Positions 57,293 through 64,000 of a stretch of DNA of 64,000 nucleotides are shown here, in pieces. The stretch covers positions 34,410 to 98,409 of the forward strand of contig NZ_VSFA01000018.1 in the NCBI RefSeq assembly GCF_008119785.1. Reading direction: 5' to 3'. The DNA is from Micromonospora sp. MP36. Lineage in GTDB: Bacteria; Actinomycetota; Actinomycetes; Mycobacteriales; Micromonosporaceae. How positions within the stretch are numbered: position 1 is the first letter of the stretch; every line of letters begins with the position of its first letter. The position numbers were made by a program, and so were the translations under genes. Under the pieces are notes generated by a model, which saw only the letters and a program-made list of their open reading frames with translations, made no database searches and was not told the origin of the DNA.

Positions 57293-59509
57293 GTGTCTGA
57301 CAAGAAGGCCGCGACGGAGAGTGTCAGCGAAAGCGAGAACCCAGCAATCCCCTCCCCCACTCCCAAGCCGATCCGGCGACCCAGAACCAACCAGGACTGG
57401 TGGCCGAATCAGCTGAACCTGCAGGTTCTCCACCAGCACGCGCGGCGGGTCACTCCGATGAGTGAGGACTTCGACTACGCGGAGGAGTTCAAGAAGCTCG
57501 ACGTCGAGGCGTTGAAGCGGGACGTCTTCGAGGTGATGACGACGTCGCAGGACTGGTGGCCGGCCGACTACGGCCACTACGGGCCGCTGTTCATCCGGAT
57601 GACCTGGCACTCCGCTGGCACGTACCGGATCGAGGACGGCCGCGGCGGTGGCGGCGACGGCGCCCAGCGGTTCGCCCCGCTCAACAGCTGGCCCGACAAC
57701 GCGAACCTCGACAAGGCGCGCCGGCTGCTCTGGCCGGTCAAGCAGAAGTACGGTCGGAGGATCTCCTGGGCCGACCTGCTGGTCTTCGCCGGCAACTGCG
57801 CCCTGGAGTCGATGGGGTTCAAGACGTTCGGCTTCGGCTTCGGCCGGGAGGACGTCTGGGAGCCCGAGGAGATCTTCTGGGGGCCGGAGGACACCTGGCT
57901 CGGCGACGAGCGCTACAGCGGCGACCGGGAGCTCGCCGGCCCGCTCGGCGCCGTGCAGATGGGGCTGATCTACGTGAACCCGGAGGGCCCCAACGGCACT
58001 CCGGATCCGCTGGCCGCCGCCCGGGACATCCGGGAGACCTTCGGGCGGATGGCGATGAACGACGAGGAGACGGTGGCGCTCATCGCCGGCGGCCACACGT
58101 TCGGCAAGACCCACGGCGCAGGCCCGGCCGAGTACGTCGGCCCGGAACCCGAGGGCGCCCCGCTCGAGCAGCAGGGCCTGGGCTGGAAGAACAGCTTCGG
58201 CATCGGCAAGGGCGGGGACACGATCACCAGCGGGCTCGAGGGAGCCTGGACACCCACCCCGATCACGTGGGACAACAGCTTCTTCGAGACCCTCTTCGGC
58301 CACGAGTGGGAACTGACCGAGAGCCCGGCCGGCGCGAAGCAGTGGCGGCCGAAGGGCGGCGCCGCGGCGGACGCCGTACCGGGCGCCCACGACCCCGCGG
58401 TCAGGTACGCCCCGATGATGGCGACGACCGACCTCGCGCTACGGGTCGACCCGATCTACGAGCCGATCTCGCGGCGGTTCATGGCGAACCCGGACCAGTT
58501 CGCGGACGCGTTCGCCAAGGCGTGGTACAAGCTGCTGCACCGCGACATGGGACCCGTTTCGCGCTACCTCGGCCCCTGGGTTCCGGAGCCGCAGCTGTGG
58601 CAGGACCCCGTCCCGCCGGTCGACCACGAGCTGATCGGCGCCGACGACATCGCCGCCCTCAAGCGCACGGTCCTGGCCTCGGGGCTGTCCGTCTCGCAGC
58701 TGGTCGCGACCGCCTGGGCGTCGGCGGCCAGTTTCCGCGGCACCGACATGCGCGGCGGCGCCAACGGGGCGCGGGTCCGCCTCGAGCCGCAGAAGAACTG
58801 GGAGGTCAACGAGCCGGCCCAGCTCGCCACGGTGCTGCAGCGGCTGGAGCAGATCCAGCGGGAGTTCAACGACTCGCAGTCCGGCGGGAAGAAGGTGTCC
58901 CTCGCCGACCTGATCGTCCTCGGCGGGTGCGCGGCCGTCGAGCAGGCGGCCAGGAACGCCGGGCATGAGGTCACGGTCCCGTTCTCGCCCGGACGCACGG
59001 ACGCATCGCAGGAGCAGACCGACGTCGAGTCGTTCGCCGTGCTCGAACCCAAGGCGGACGGATTCCGCAACTACCTGCGAGCGGGACAGAAGCTGTCGCC
59101 GGAGACCCTGCTGCTGGACCGGGCCAACCTGTTGACGCTGACCGCTCCCGAGATGACGGTCCTGATCGGCGGCATGCGGGTGTTGAACGCCAACGTGGGA
59201 CAGGCACGGCACGGCGTCTTCACCGACCGGCCCGAGACGTTGACGACCGACTTCTTCCGGAACCTGCTCGACATCAGCACGGAGTGGAAGGCCTCCGCCT
59301 CGGCCGAGAACGTGTACGAGGGCCGGGAACGCGCCACGGGCGAGGTCAGGTGGACGGCCACCGCCGTCGACCTCGTCTTCGGCGCGAACTCTCAGCTCCG
59401 AGGCATCGCGGAGGTCTACGGCAGCGCCGACGGGCAGGAGAAGTTCGTCCAGGACTTCATCGCGGCCTGGGTCAAGGTCATGAACCTGGACCGCTACGAC
59501 CTCGCCTGA
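57293..59509 (+). CDS. katG: Catalase-peroxidase KatG
   Basis: 738 residues, GTG start behind AGAAGGAG. The distal haem-side residues are Arg102, Trp105 and His106 (IRMTWHSAGTYR). Tyr227 (LIYVNPEG) and Met253 (GRMAMND) complete the Met-Tyr-Trp adduct. His268 is the proximal ligand (GGHTFGKTHGAG). The C-terminal non-haem half is complete. It decomposes hydrogen peroxide and acts as a peroxidase in the cytosol. It is in an operon with furA. Confidence 0.97.
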   Translation: MSDKKAATESVSESENPAIPSPTPKPIRRPRTNQDWWPNQLNLQVLHQHARRVTPMSEDFDYAEEFKKLDVEALKRDVFEVMTTSQDWWPADYGHYGPLFIRMTWHSAGTYRIEDGRGGGGDGAQRFAPLNSWPDNANLDKARRLLWPVKQKYGRRISWADLLVFAGNCALESMGFKTFGFGFGREDVWEPEEIFWGPEDTWLGDERYSGDRELAGPLGAVQMGLIYVNPEGPNGTPDPLAAARDIRETFGRMAMNDEETVALIAGGHTFGKTHGAGPAEYVGPEPEGAPLEQQGLGWKNSFGIGKGGDTITSGLEGAWTPTPITWDNSFFETLFGHEWELTESPAGAKQWRPKGGAAADAVPGAHDPAVRYAPMMATTDLALRVDPIYEPISRRFMANPDQFADAFAKAWYKLLHRDMGPVSRYLGPWVPEPQLWQDPVPPVDHELIGADDIAALKRTVLASGLSVSQLVATAWASAASFRGTDMRGGANGARVRLEPQKNWEVNEPAQLATVLQRLEQIQREFNDSQSGGKKVSLADLIVLGGCAAVEQAARNAGHEVTVPFSPGRTDASQEQTDVESFAVLEPKADGFRNYLRAGQKLSPETLLLDRANLLTLTAPEMTVLIGGMRVLNANVGQARHGVFTDRPETLTTDFFRNLLDISTEWKASASAENVYEGRERATGEVRWTATAVDLVFGANSQLRGIAEVYGSADGQEKFVQDFIAAWVKVMNLDRYDLA

Positions 59510-59516
59510 TGGGCAG

Positions 59517-59552
59517 CGGGGCCCGGTCCGGCGAGGAGCCAGCCGGGCCCCG
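59517..59552 (+). terminator. Terminator of katG
   Basis: Perfect 10-bp arms CGGGGCCCGG (59517-59526) and CCGGGCCCCG (59543-59552) begin 7 bases after the katG stop, followed by TGTCCGTTC. Confidence 0.7.
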
Positions 59553-59618
59553 TGTCCGTTCGAGCCGGCGACGGAGTCGGGATCGTCCTCGTTCCGATGG
59601 GTTTGGTGCCCACAGCAC

Positions 59619-59647
59619 AGGGGGCATGCCTGGTGGGCATGCCCCCT
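59619..59647. terminator. Terminator of the GH20 gene
   Basis: Perfect 12-bp arms AGGGGGCATGCC (59619-59630) and GGCATGCCCCCT (59636-59647), loop 5 bases, lie 18 bases past the GH20 stop. Confidence 0.75.
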
Positions 59648-59665
59648 GAACGCTCCGGTGGCCTG

Positions 59666-62017
59666 TCAGCGCATGTCGACGCCGATCTCGGCGGCCGACG
59701 CCCACGGGCCGCCGTTGATCTCGGTCAGCGCGACGAGGCGCACGTACCGGGCGTCGCGTTCGGCGAACGGCGTCCACTTCTCGCCGCTACCCGGGGCGAA
59801 GGTGCCGCTGGCGACGGGGCTGCCCCAGGTGGCGCCGTCGGTGCTGAGGTAGACCTCGAACCGACTGATGGTGCCGTTGACGCCGCTCTGCCGGGGCAGA
59901 TAGCGGAAGGCGCAGACGGCGTCGGTACGGCCGAGGTCGACCTGGATCTCGTGCGGGTAGCCGGCCCGGGGGGTGCTGTACCGGGTGTGCCAGATGGTGT
60001 CGACGTTGCCGTCGATGGCGTTCGCCGCCGCACCGTTCTCCGCCGCGGTCTCCTCGCTGTCCGCGTGAACGACGGCCGTCGGCGTGGTGGCGTGGGGCGC
60101 GCAGGACAGCCGCAGTGCCGCCTGGTACCGCACTTCGCCGGTGCTGCCGTCCGGCGCCTGCCAGGTGACGCTGGTCCGCGAGCGGCTGTCCCGCGCCCCC
60201 GCGGCGTCCGGGAAGGTCACTGCGTACGTCACCTGCCGGCTCTTCCCCGCGGGCAACCGCGGCAGCGTAGCGCCGCCGGTCGCTACCGCGCTGGCGCCAT
60301 CGATATCCAGATCCACGACGACGTCGCTGAGCAGAGCATTGCTGCGGTTGGTGACCGTCACCGTGACCGTTGCGGTGCCGTCCTCGGCGTAGACGACCTG
60401 CTCGTCCGTCGCGACCGTCACCGGCGCGGGCTCACCCCATGCCACCTCTGGGGACCGGTAGTAGTTCACCGACATCACGTCCCAGCGGGGCCCGTGCGCG
60501 CCCAGCCGCACTCGATACTCGTCCCACGAGCGCCCCTGTGCGCTGGACCAGCCACGCTCGGCGACCCCGGGGATCCGGGGAAACGCCAGGAACTCGACGT
60601 CGTCGATATCCTCGACCGTCTCGCCCCACAGCGGCGCCTCGACGCCCCGGATCCGTGCGGGGTCGAGGCCGCTGACGAAGCTGCCCGGGTCCCACTCGTA
60701 GTTGTCGCGCACTGTGGTGTAGCCGGCCCAGCTCAGGCCGAGCGGGGTGCTCGCGTCGTACTTCATGTCCAGGTAGACCTTCTGAGCCGGGGACATCACC
60801 ACGTCCAGGCCCTTCTCGGCGGCCTGTCGGGCCTCCGCGGCGGTCCACCAGTACTGCGCCATCGAGGGCGACTCGACATCGGCCGCGCTGATCTCCTCCC
60901 AGCCGAGCATCGCCTTGCCGTGCCGGTTGACGATGTCCTCGACCCGGTTGATGAAGCGTACGTAATCGTCGTGCGGGGTGACGTGCGCCTCGTCGCCGCC
61001 GATGTGGATGTACCGGCCCGGGGTCATGGCAGCGAGTTCACCGATGACGTCGTCGAGGAAGTCGTACGTGACCGGCTTGTCGATGCAGAGCGAGCTGAAA
61101 CCGACGCTGGTGCCGGTGTACAGCGGCGGTGCTACGCCGTCGCAGTTGAGTTGCGCGTAGGACGCCAGGGCCGCGTTGGTGTGTCCCGGCATGTCGATCT
61201 CCGGCACGACCGTGATGTAGCGCTGCGCGGCGTACGCGACGATGTCGCGGTACTCGTCCTTGGTGTAGTAGCCGCCGGGCCCGCCGCCGACCTCGGTGCT
61301 GCCGCCGTAGGTGGCCAGCCTGGGCCAACTGTCGATCTGGATCCGCCATCCCTGGTCGTCGGCCAGGTGCAGGTGCAGCGTGTTCATCTTGTAGAGAGCC
61401 AGCAGGTCGATGTACCGCTTGACCTCGGCCGGGGTCAGGAAGTGCCGGGCCGGGTCGAGCATCGCCGACCGCCAGCCGAAGCGAGGCTGGTCCACCACGT
61501 GCACTGCGGGGATCGTCCAGGGTCCCGGCTGCTGGGCGACCGCCTCGATGGTGGCCGGCAGCAGCTGGCGCAGCGTCTGCACGCCGTGGAAGAGCCCCTC
61601 GGCCGTGCCGGCCCGAAGCAGGACGCGGCCGGGCGTGACGTCGAGCCGGTACCCTTCCCGGCCGAGGTCGGGGTCGTCGTCGAGGTGCAGCGCGATCGCC
61701 CCGGCCTCGGCGGTGGCCGTCTCGTCGGAGACGGGCAGCGGGTAGCCGGTCGACGGCCGCAGCAGGCCGGCCAGGTAGTTGCCCACGGCCCGCGCGTCGT
61801 CCGAGCCGTGCGTGACGACCTGGGTGGACGGCGCCAACGCGAACGACTGGCCGGGCACGACGGTCAGGGACGTCGGCTCGGGGATCACCGCCGGTACGGT
61901 GACCGAGGCCCGGCCCGGTTGGCTCGCCGTCACCGCGGTGGCCGGCAGCACGGCGGCTCCGGTGGTCGCCAAACCCAGCGCGGCTCCGGTGAGCAGTGTC
62001 AGGAATCTGTGTGGCAT
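59666..62017 (-). CDS. Secreted GH20 beta-N-acetylhexosaminidase with NEW3-like and F5/8 C domains
   Basis: 783 residues. Signal peptide ~1-31. GH20b domain (~45-165), then the barrel opening RFGWRSAMLDPARHFL; the catalytic pair is Asp342-Glu343 in YIHIGGDEAHVT. A NEW3-like beta domain (~560-650) and a C-terminal discoidin/F5/8 type C module (~655-783, NAIDGNVDTIWHTRYS) follow. It removes terminal beta-GlcNAc or beta-GalNAc. ATG 62017 follows GAGGAGG; the open frame upstream lacks homology. Confidence 0.92.
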   Translation of the reverse strand: MPHRFLTLLTGAALGLATTGAAVLPATAVTASQPGRASVTVPAVIPEPTSLTVVPGQSFALAPSTQVVTHGSDDARAVGNYLAGLLRPSTGYPLPVSDETATAEAGAIALHLDDDPDLGREGYRLDVTPGRVLLRAGTAEGLFHGVQTLRQLLPATIEAVAQQPGPWTIPAVHVVDQPRFGWRSAMLDPARHFLTPAEVKRYIDLLALYKMNTLHLHLADDQGWRIQIDSWPRLATYGGSTEVGGGPGGYYTKDEYRDIVAYAAQRYITVVPEIDMPGHTNAALASYAQLNCDGVAPPLYTGTSVGFSSLCIDKPVTYDFLDDVIGELAAMTPGRYIHIGGDEAHVTPHDDYVRFINRVEDIVNRHGKAMLGWEEISAADVESPSMAQYWWTAAEARQAAEKGLDVVMSPAQKVYLDMKYDASTPLGLSWAGYTTVRDNYEWDPGSFVSGLDPARIRGVEAPLWGETVEDIDDVEFLAFPRIPGVAERGWSSAQGRSWDEYRVRLGAHGPRWDVMSVNYYRSPEVAWGEPAPVTVATDEQVVYAEDGTATVTVTVTNRSNALLSDVVVDLDIDGASAVATGGATLPRLPAGKSRQVTYAVTFPDAAGARDSRSRTSVTWQAPDGSTGEVRYQAALRLSCAPHATTPTAVVHADSEETAAENGAAANAIDGNVDTIWHTRYSTPRAGYPHEIQVDLGRTDAVCAFRYLPRQSGVNGTISRFEVYLSTDGATWGSPVASGTFAPGSGEKWTPFAERDARYVRLVALTEINGGPWASAAEIGVDMR

Positions 62018-62208
62018 CGGACCTCCTCGTTGCAGGCAGGTGTTTTCACCACATCGCACGGTGGGCCGAGCCTCGTCCGGCTCGGCCGGGCTGACGACAC
62101 CGCAGGCAGTCGGGAGCGGAGCGGTCATCCGGTGCACGGCGGATGATGCGGGGACTCCGACGCGGCGCGTCTCGTCGGGCTTTGAACGTTTGTGATTGAT
62201 CTGCTGCC

Positions 62209-62238
62209 AGACTAGGCAGATTCAGTCATCTAGCGCAA
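62209..62238 (-). promoter_or_regulatory. Predicted promoter of the GH20 gene
   Basis: On the minus strand, TTGCGC (62238-62233), 18 bases, and TAGTCT (62214-62209) fit -35 and TAnnnT -10 elements. The expected start is about 185 bases before the ATG. The 427-base gap 62018-62444 otherwise holds only the dyad at 62371-62438. Confidence 0.4.
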
Positions 62239-62370
62239 TATTTAAATGTGACGAAACATGGGGCGCTCGAACTGGCCGGCTGCTTTCCGGCCTCGGAGCT
62301 ACCCACCGGAACGCCCGGCGAGCAGCCCGAACCGACCAGCGCCACGCCCCGGAAGCCGGCTGACCAGCGA

Positions 62371-62438
62371 CACCGCACCGCCGACCGGTACAAGATCTTC
62401 GATCTCGGCGTTGGCCGATCCTGTCCGCCGGTGCGGTG
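62371..62438. terminator. Long dyad after the ROK gene
   Basis: CACCGCACCG (62371-62380) and CGGTGCGGTG (62429-62438) are perfect inverted arms with a nested AGATC-TTC-GATCT hairpin (62393-62405), starting 7 bases past the ROK stop. Probably a terminator. Confidence 0.5.
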
Positions 62439-62444
62439 CCCGCT

Positions 62445-63683
62445 TCACGCGACGGTCAGTCTGCTCCGCCACACCTCGTCCAGGGCCATCCGGAGCGCTC
62501 CGGTGAGCACCGTCTCCTCCGCCAGCCCGGACAGCTCGACATTCAGCGAGGTAAGCGTGAGGCGGTCGAGATGGCGCGCCACGGCGTCCCGCAAGACGCT
62601 GCCGGCCCGGGCGATGCCCCCGCTGATGACCATCGTGTGCGGGGACAGCACCAGGACGCAGGGAGCGATCGCCTGGGCGAAGACGAAGGCGATGCGATCC
62701 ACGACGTGGTGTGCGCACAGGTCACCGTCCGCGGCAGCCCTGAAGACCGTGGCGGGGTCGGTCGAAAGGGAGCCAAGGCTCGACTCCGGGTGCTCGGCGG
62801 CGTACCGACGGGCGAGATCGGTGATCGCCTCGGCCCCGATCGCACGCTCCAATGGCCCTCGGCCGTCCCCGGTGTCGTCGGGCAGGTCGCCGACGGGGCG
62901 GATGAAGCCAATCTCACCGGCCGCCCCCGCACCTCGATGCAGCCGCCCGTCGATGACGACTCCGGCACCGAGCCGCTCGCCCCAGTGGACCGCGAGCAGG
63001 GTGCCCGAGCCGGTGTGTTCGTGGGCCACCGCGAGCGCGGCCAGGTTGGCGTCGTTGTCAACCATCACCGGGCACGTGAAGCGTTGACGCATGCGGTCGA
63101 CGAGGTCGATCGCCGACCAGCCGGGCACGCTCGGCGCGAACAGCACGCGGCCGCTGGTCGCTTCGACGATGCCGGGGGTCGCCGCGGTGACCGCGGCGAT
63201 CTGGTCGGCGGACACCACGGCCGCCGACAATGCCTCGCTGATTGCCTCGTCCACCACTTCGAGCAGCTGACGTGCACCGGGACGGCGGACGGTTCGGTGG
63301 ACCACGCCGAGACGTTCGCCGGCGAGGTCTGCGACACCGGCGGCGACGGTGTGCGGCCCGACGTCGAGCCCGAGGACCGGGGCTGCCCGGCCGTTCAGGG
63401 AAAATCGTGTCGCCGGTCGACCCACCGCGGACGGTTCCGGTGCGTGCTGCTGTAGCCAGCCGGCCGCCAGCAGGTCCTCCACCGCCTGAGTGACCGTCGG
63501 ACGGGTCAGGGCGGTCATCCGGGTGAGTTCGGCCAGTCGGACGGGATCGGGTGCGGACTGCCGGAACGCGTCCAGCACCGCGGCACGGTTGATCCTGCGC
63601 AGCACCGGCGTCCCGGCCGGCCGTCCGTCCTTCATCCCGCCCCCAAGCCCGTCATCCTCAACCTCGACGTTGACGTCCGTCAT
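62445..63683 (-). CDS. ROK family regulator, zinc-motif-less
   Basis: 412 residues from ATG 63683 (ATG 63635 is an alternative, MKDGRPAGTPVLRRINRAAV). A winged HTH (~28-80) has TALTRPTVTQAVEDLLAAGWL. The ROK domain has LGLDVGPHTVAAGVADLAGERLG, VDNDANLAALAVAHEH and GAGAAGEIGFIRP. The CxCGxxGC zinc motif that usually follows is absent (PVGDLPDDTGDGRGP in its place). It lies upstream of the GH20 gene on the same strand and may control it or the gene at 63796. Confidence 0.85.
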   Translation of the reverse strand: MTDVNVEVEDDGLGGGMKDGRPAGTPVLRRINRAAVLDAFRQSAPDPVRLAELTRMTALTRPTVTQAVEDLLAAGWLQQHAPEPSAVGRPATRFSLNGRAAPVLGLDVGPHTVAAGVADLAGERLGVVHRTVRRPGARQLLEVVDEAISEALSAAVVSADQIAAVTAATPGIVEATSGRVLFAPSVPGWSAIDLVDRMRQRFTCPVMVDNDANLAALAVAHEHTGSGTLLAVHWGERLGAGVVIDGRLHRGAGAAGEIGFIRPVGDLPDDTGDGRGPLERAIGAEAITDLARRYAAEHPESSLGSLSTDPATVFRAAADGDLCAHHVVDRIAFVFAQAIAPCVLVLSPHTMVISGGIARAGSVLRDAVARHLDRLTLTSLNVELSGLAEETVLTGALRMALDEVWRSRLTVA

Positions 63684-63700
63684 TACGTCTTGACGGTGCG

Positions 63701-63716
63701 CTCGCCATAGGGCGAG
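63701..63716. promoter_or_regulatory. Inverted repeat upstream of the ROK gene
   Basis: CTCGCC-ATAG-GGCGAG, perfect 6-bp arms, lies 18-33 bases before the ATG and abuts the TATCCT (-10-like, minus strand) at 63716-63721. Candidate autoregulatory operator. Confidence 0.45.
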
Positions 63717-63795
63717 GATATTTTGCAGTGACTTTACGAAAGAACTTTGAATAACGCCCACCCATGCTTTGCCCCCGCTTGGAGGTGGCCGCCCA

Positions 63796-64000
63796 ATGAC
63801 CCCCAATCAAGGAGTGCAAAGGTCTGTCCGCACCAGACTGCCAAGTCGATGGCGGCGAGATCGACGGCGGCCAGCCCGTGTGGTGGTGCTCGCCGTCCTA
63901 CTCGCGTTGGTTGGTGCTCCGCTCGCGGCCCCGCCTGCTGTGGCGGCCGGAGTACCGGCGCCGTCGCACCAGCCGGGGGTCGACAAACCGGCCGCCCAGG
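63796..64000 (+). CDS. N-terminus of a secreted protein, partial
   Basis: From ATG 63796 (ribosome site GGAGGTGG) the visible 68 codons have a basic N-terminus (RSVRTRLPSRWRRDRRRPAR), a hydrophobic core (VVVLAVLLALVGAPLAAPPA), and a cleavage-like site VAAGVP. A Pro-rich mature start follows. The rest lies beyond the right edge; no domain is visible and no family can be assigned. It is divergent from the ROK gene. Confidence 0.75.
   Translation, partial: MTPNQGVQRSVRTRLPSRWRRDRRRPARVVVLAVLLALVGAPLAAPPAVAAGVPAPSHQPGVDKPAAQ

Noticed and set aside
1..64000. tRNA, rRNA, CRISPR arrays, transposases or att sites
   Set aside because: Read for cloverleaf/CCA patterns, regularly spaced repeats and transposase motifs; none was convincing.

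Overview
The window is a stretch of a high-GC actinomycete chromosome (probably a soil saprophyte; family not assignable from sequence alone). Signs are the strong G/C third-position bias, GTG starts, a mycothiol-type DinB/maleylpyruvate isomerase-family enzyme, probable leaderless promoters, many secreted multidomain hydrolases, and a furA-katG pair of actinobacterial layout. I see no rRNA, tRNA, CRISPR array, insertion sequence or phage gene.

Layout. 1-3.5 kb: partial HTH regulator, VOC protein, DUF2277 protein, mycothiol-enzyme-family protein, and an ECF sigma factor with a SnoaL-type tail followed by a VOC gene. 3.5-17.7 kb: a seven-gene minus-strand sugar operon (Gfo/Idh oxidoreductase, ribose-type ABC ATPase, two permeases, lipoprotein binding protein, xylose-isomerase-like TIM barrel, and a 2003-residue secreted ThuA/PQQ-dehydrogenase-like protein) divergent from a ROK regulator. 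17.8-19.9 kb: an S12 serine hydrolase and a DmpA-type peptidase. 19.9-29.6 kb: a nine-gene minus-strand operon that reads as complete trans-4-hydroxy-L-proline catabolism (epimerase, oxidase subunits, [2Fe-2S] protein, deaminase, 2-oxoglutarate-semialdehyde dehydrogenase, GntR regulator), headed by two proline-specific peptidase genes. 29.9-40.7 kb: three secreted peptidases (M64, S15 Xaa-Pro dipeptidyl-peptidase, S8 subtilase) with regulators among them. 41.0-52.4 kb: a galactose/N-acetylgalactosamine block: GH27, GH109, AgaS-type SIS protein, PfkB kinase, class II aldolase, a 40-codon relic of an ABC permease, a DeoR regulator and a GH31 enzyme. 52.5-59.5 kb: membrane protein, HEAT-like protein, a cNMP-binding histidine kinase with a receiver/flavoreductase fusion, furA and katG. 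59.6-64 kb: GH20 hexosaminidase, second ROK regulator and the start of a secreted protein.

Taken together, the middle 45 kb looks like equipment for breaking down animal matrix material. Secreted peptidases would release proline- and hydroxyproline-rich peptides, cytosolic aminopeptidases would finish them, and the hydroxyproline operon would feed 2-oxoglutarate. Next to this, alpha-galactosidase, alpha-GalNAc-ase candidates and beta-hexosaminidase would trim O-glycans, with tagatose-phosphate-type enzymes for the amino sugar. That ecological reading is inference; the individual family assignments rest on visible motifs. The two secreted peptidase genes (M64 and S15) share a conserved upstream block, which suggests common control.
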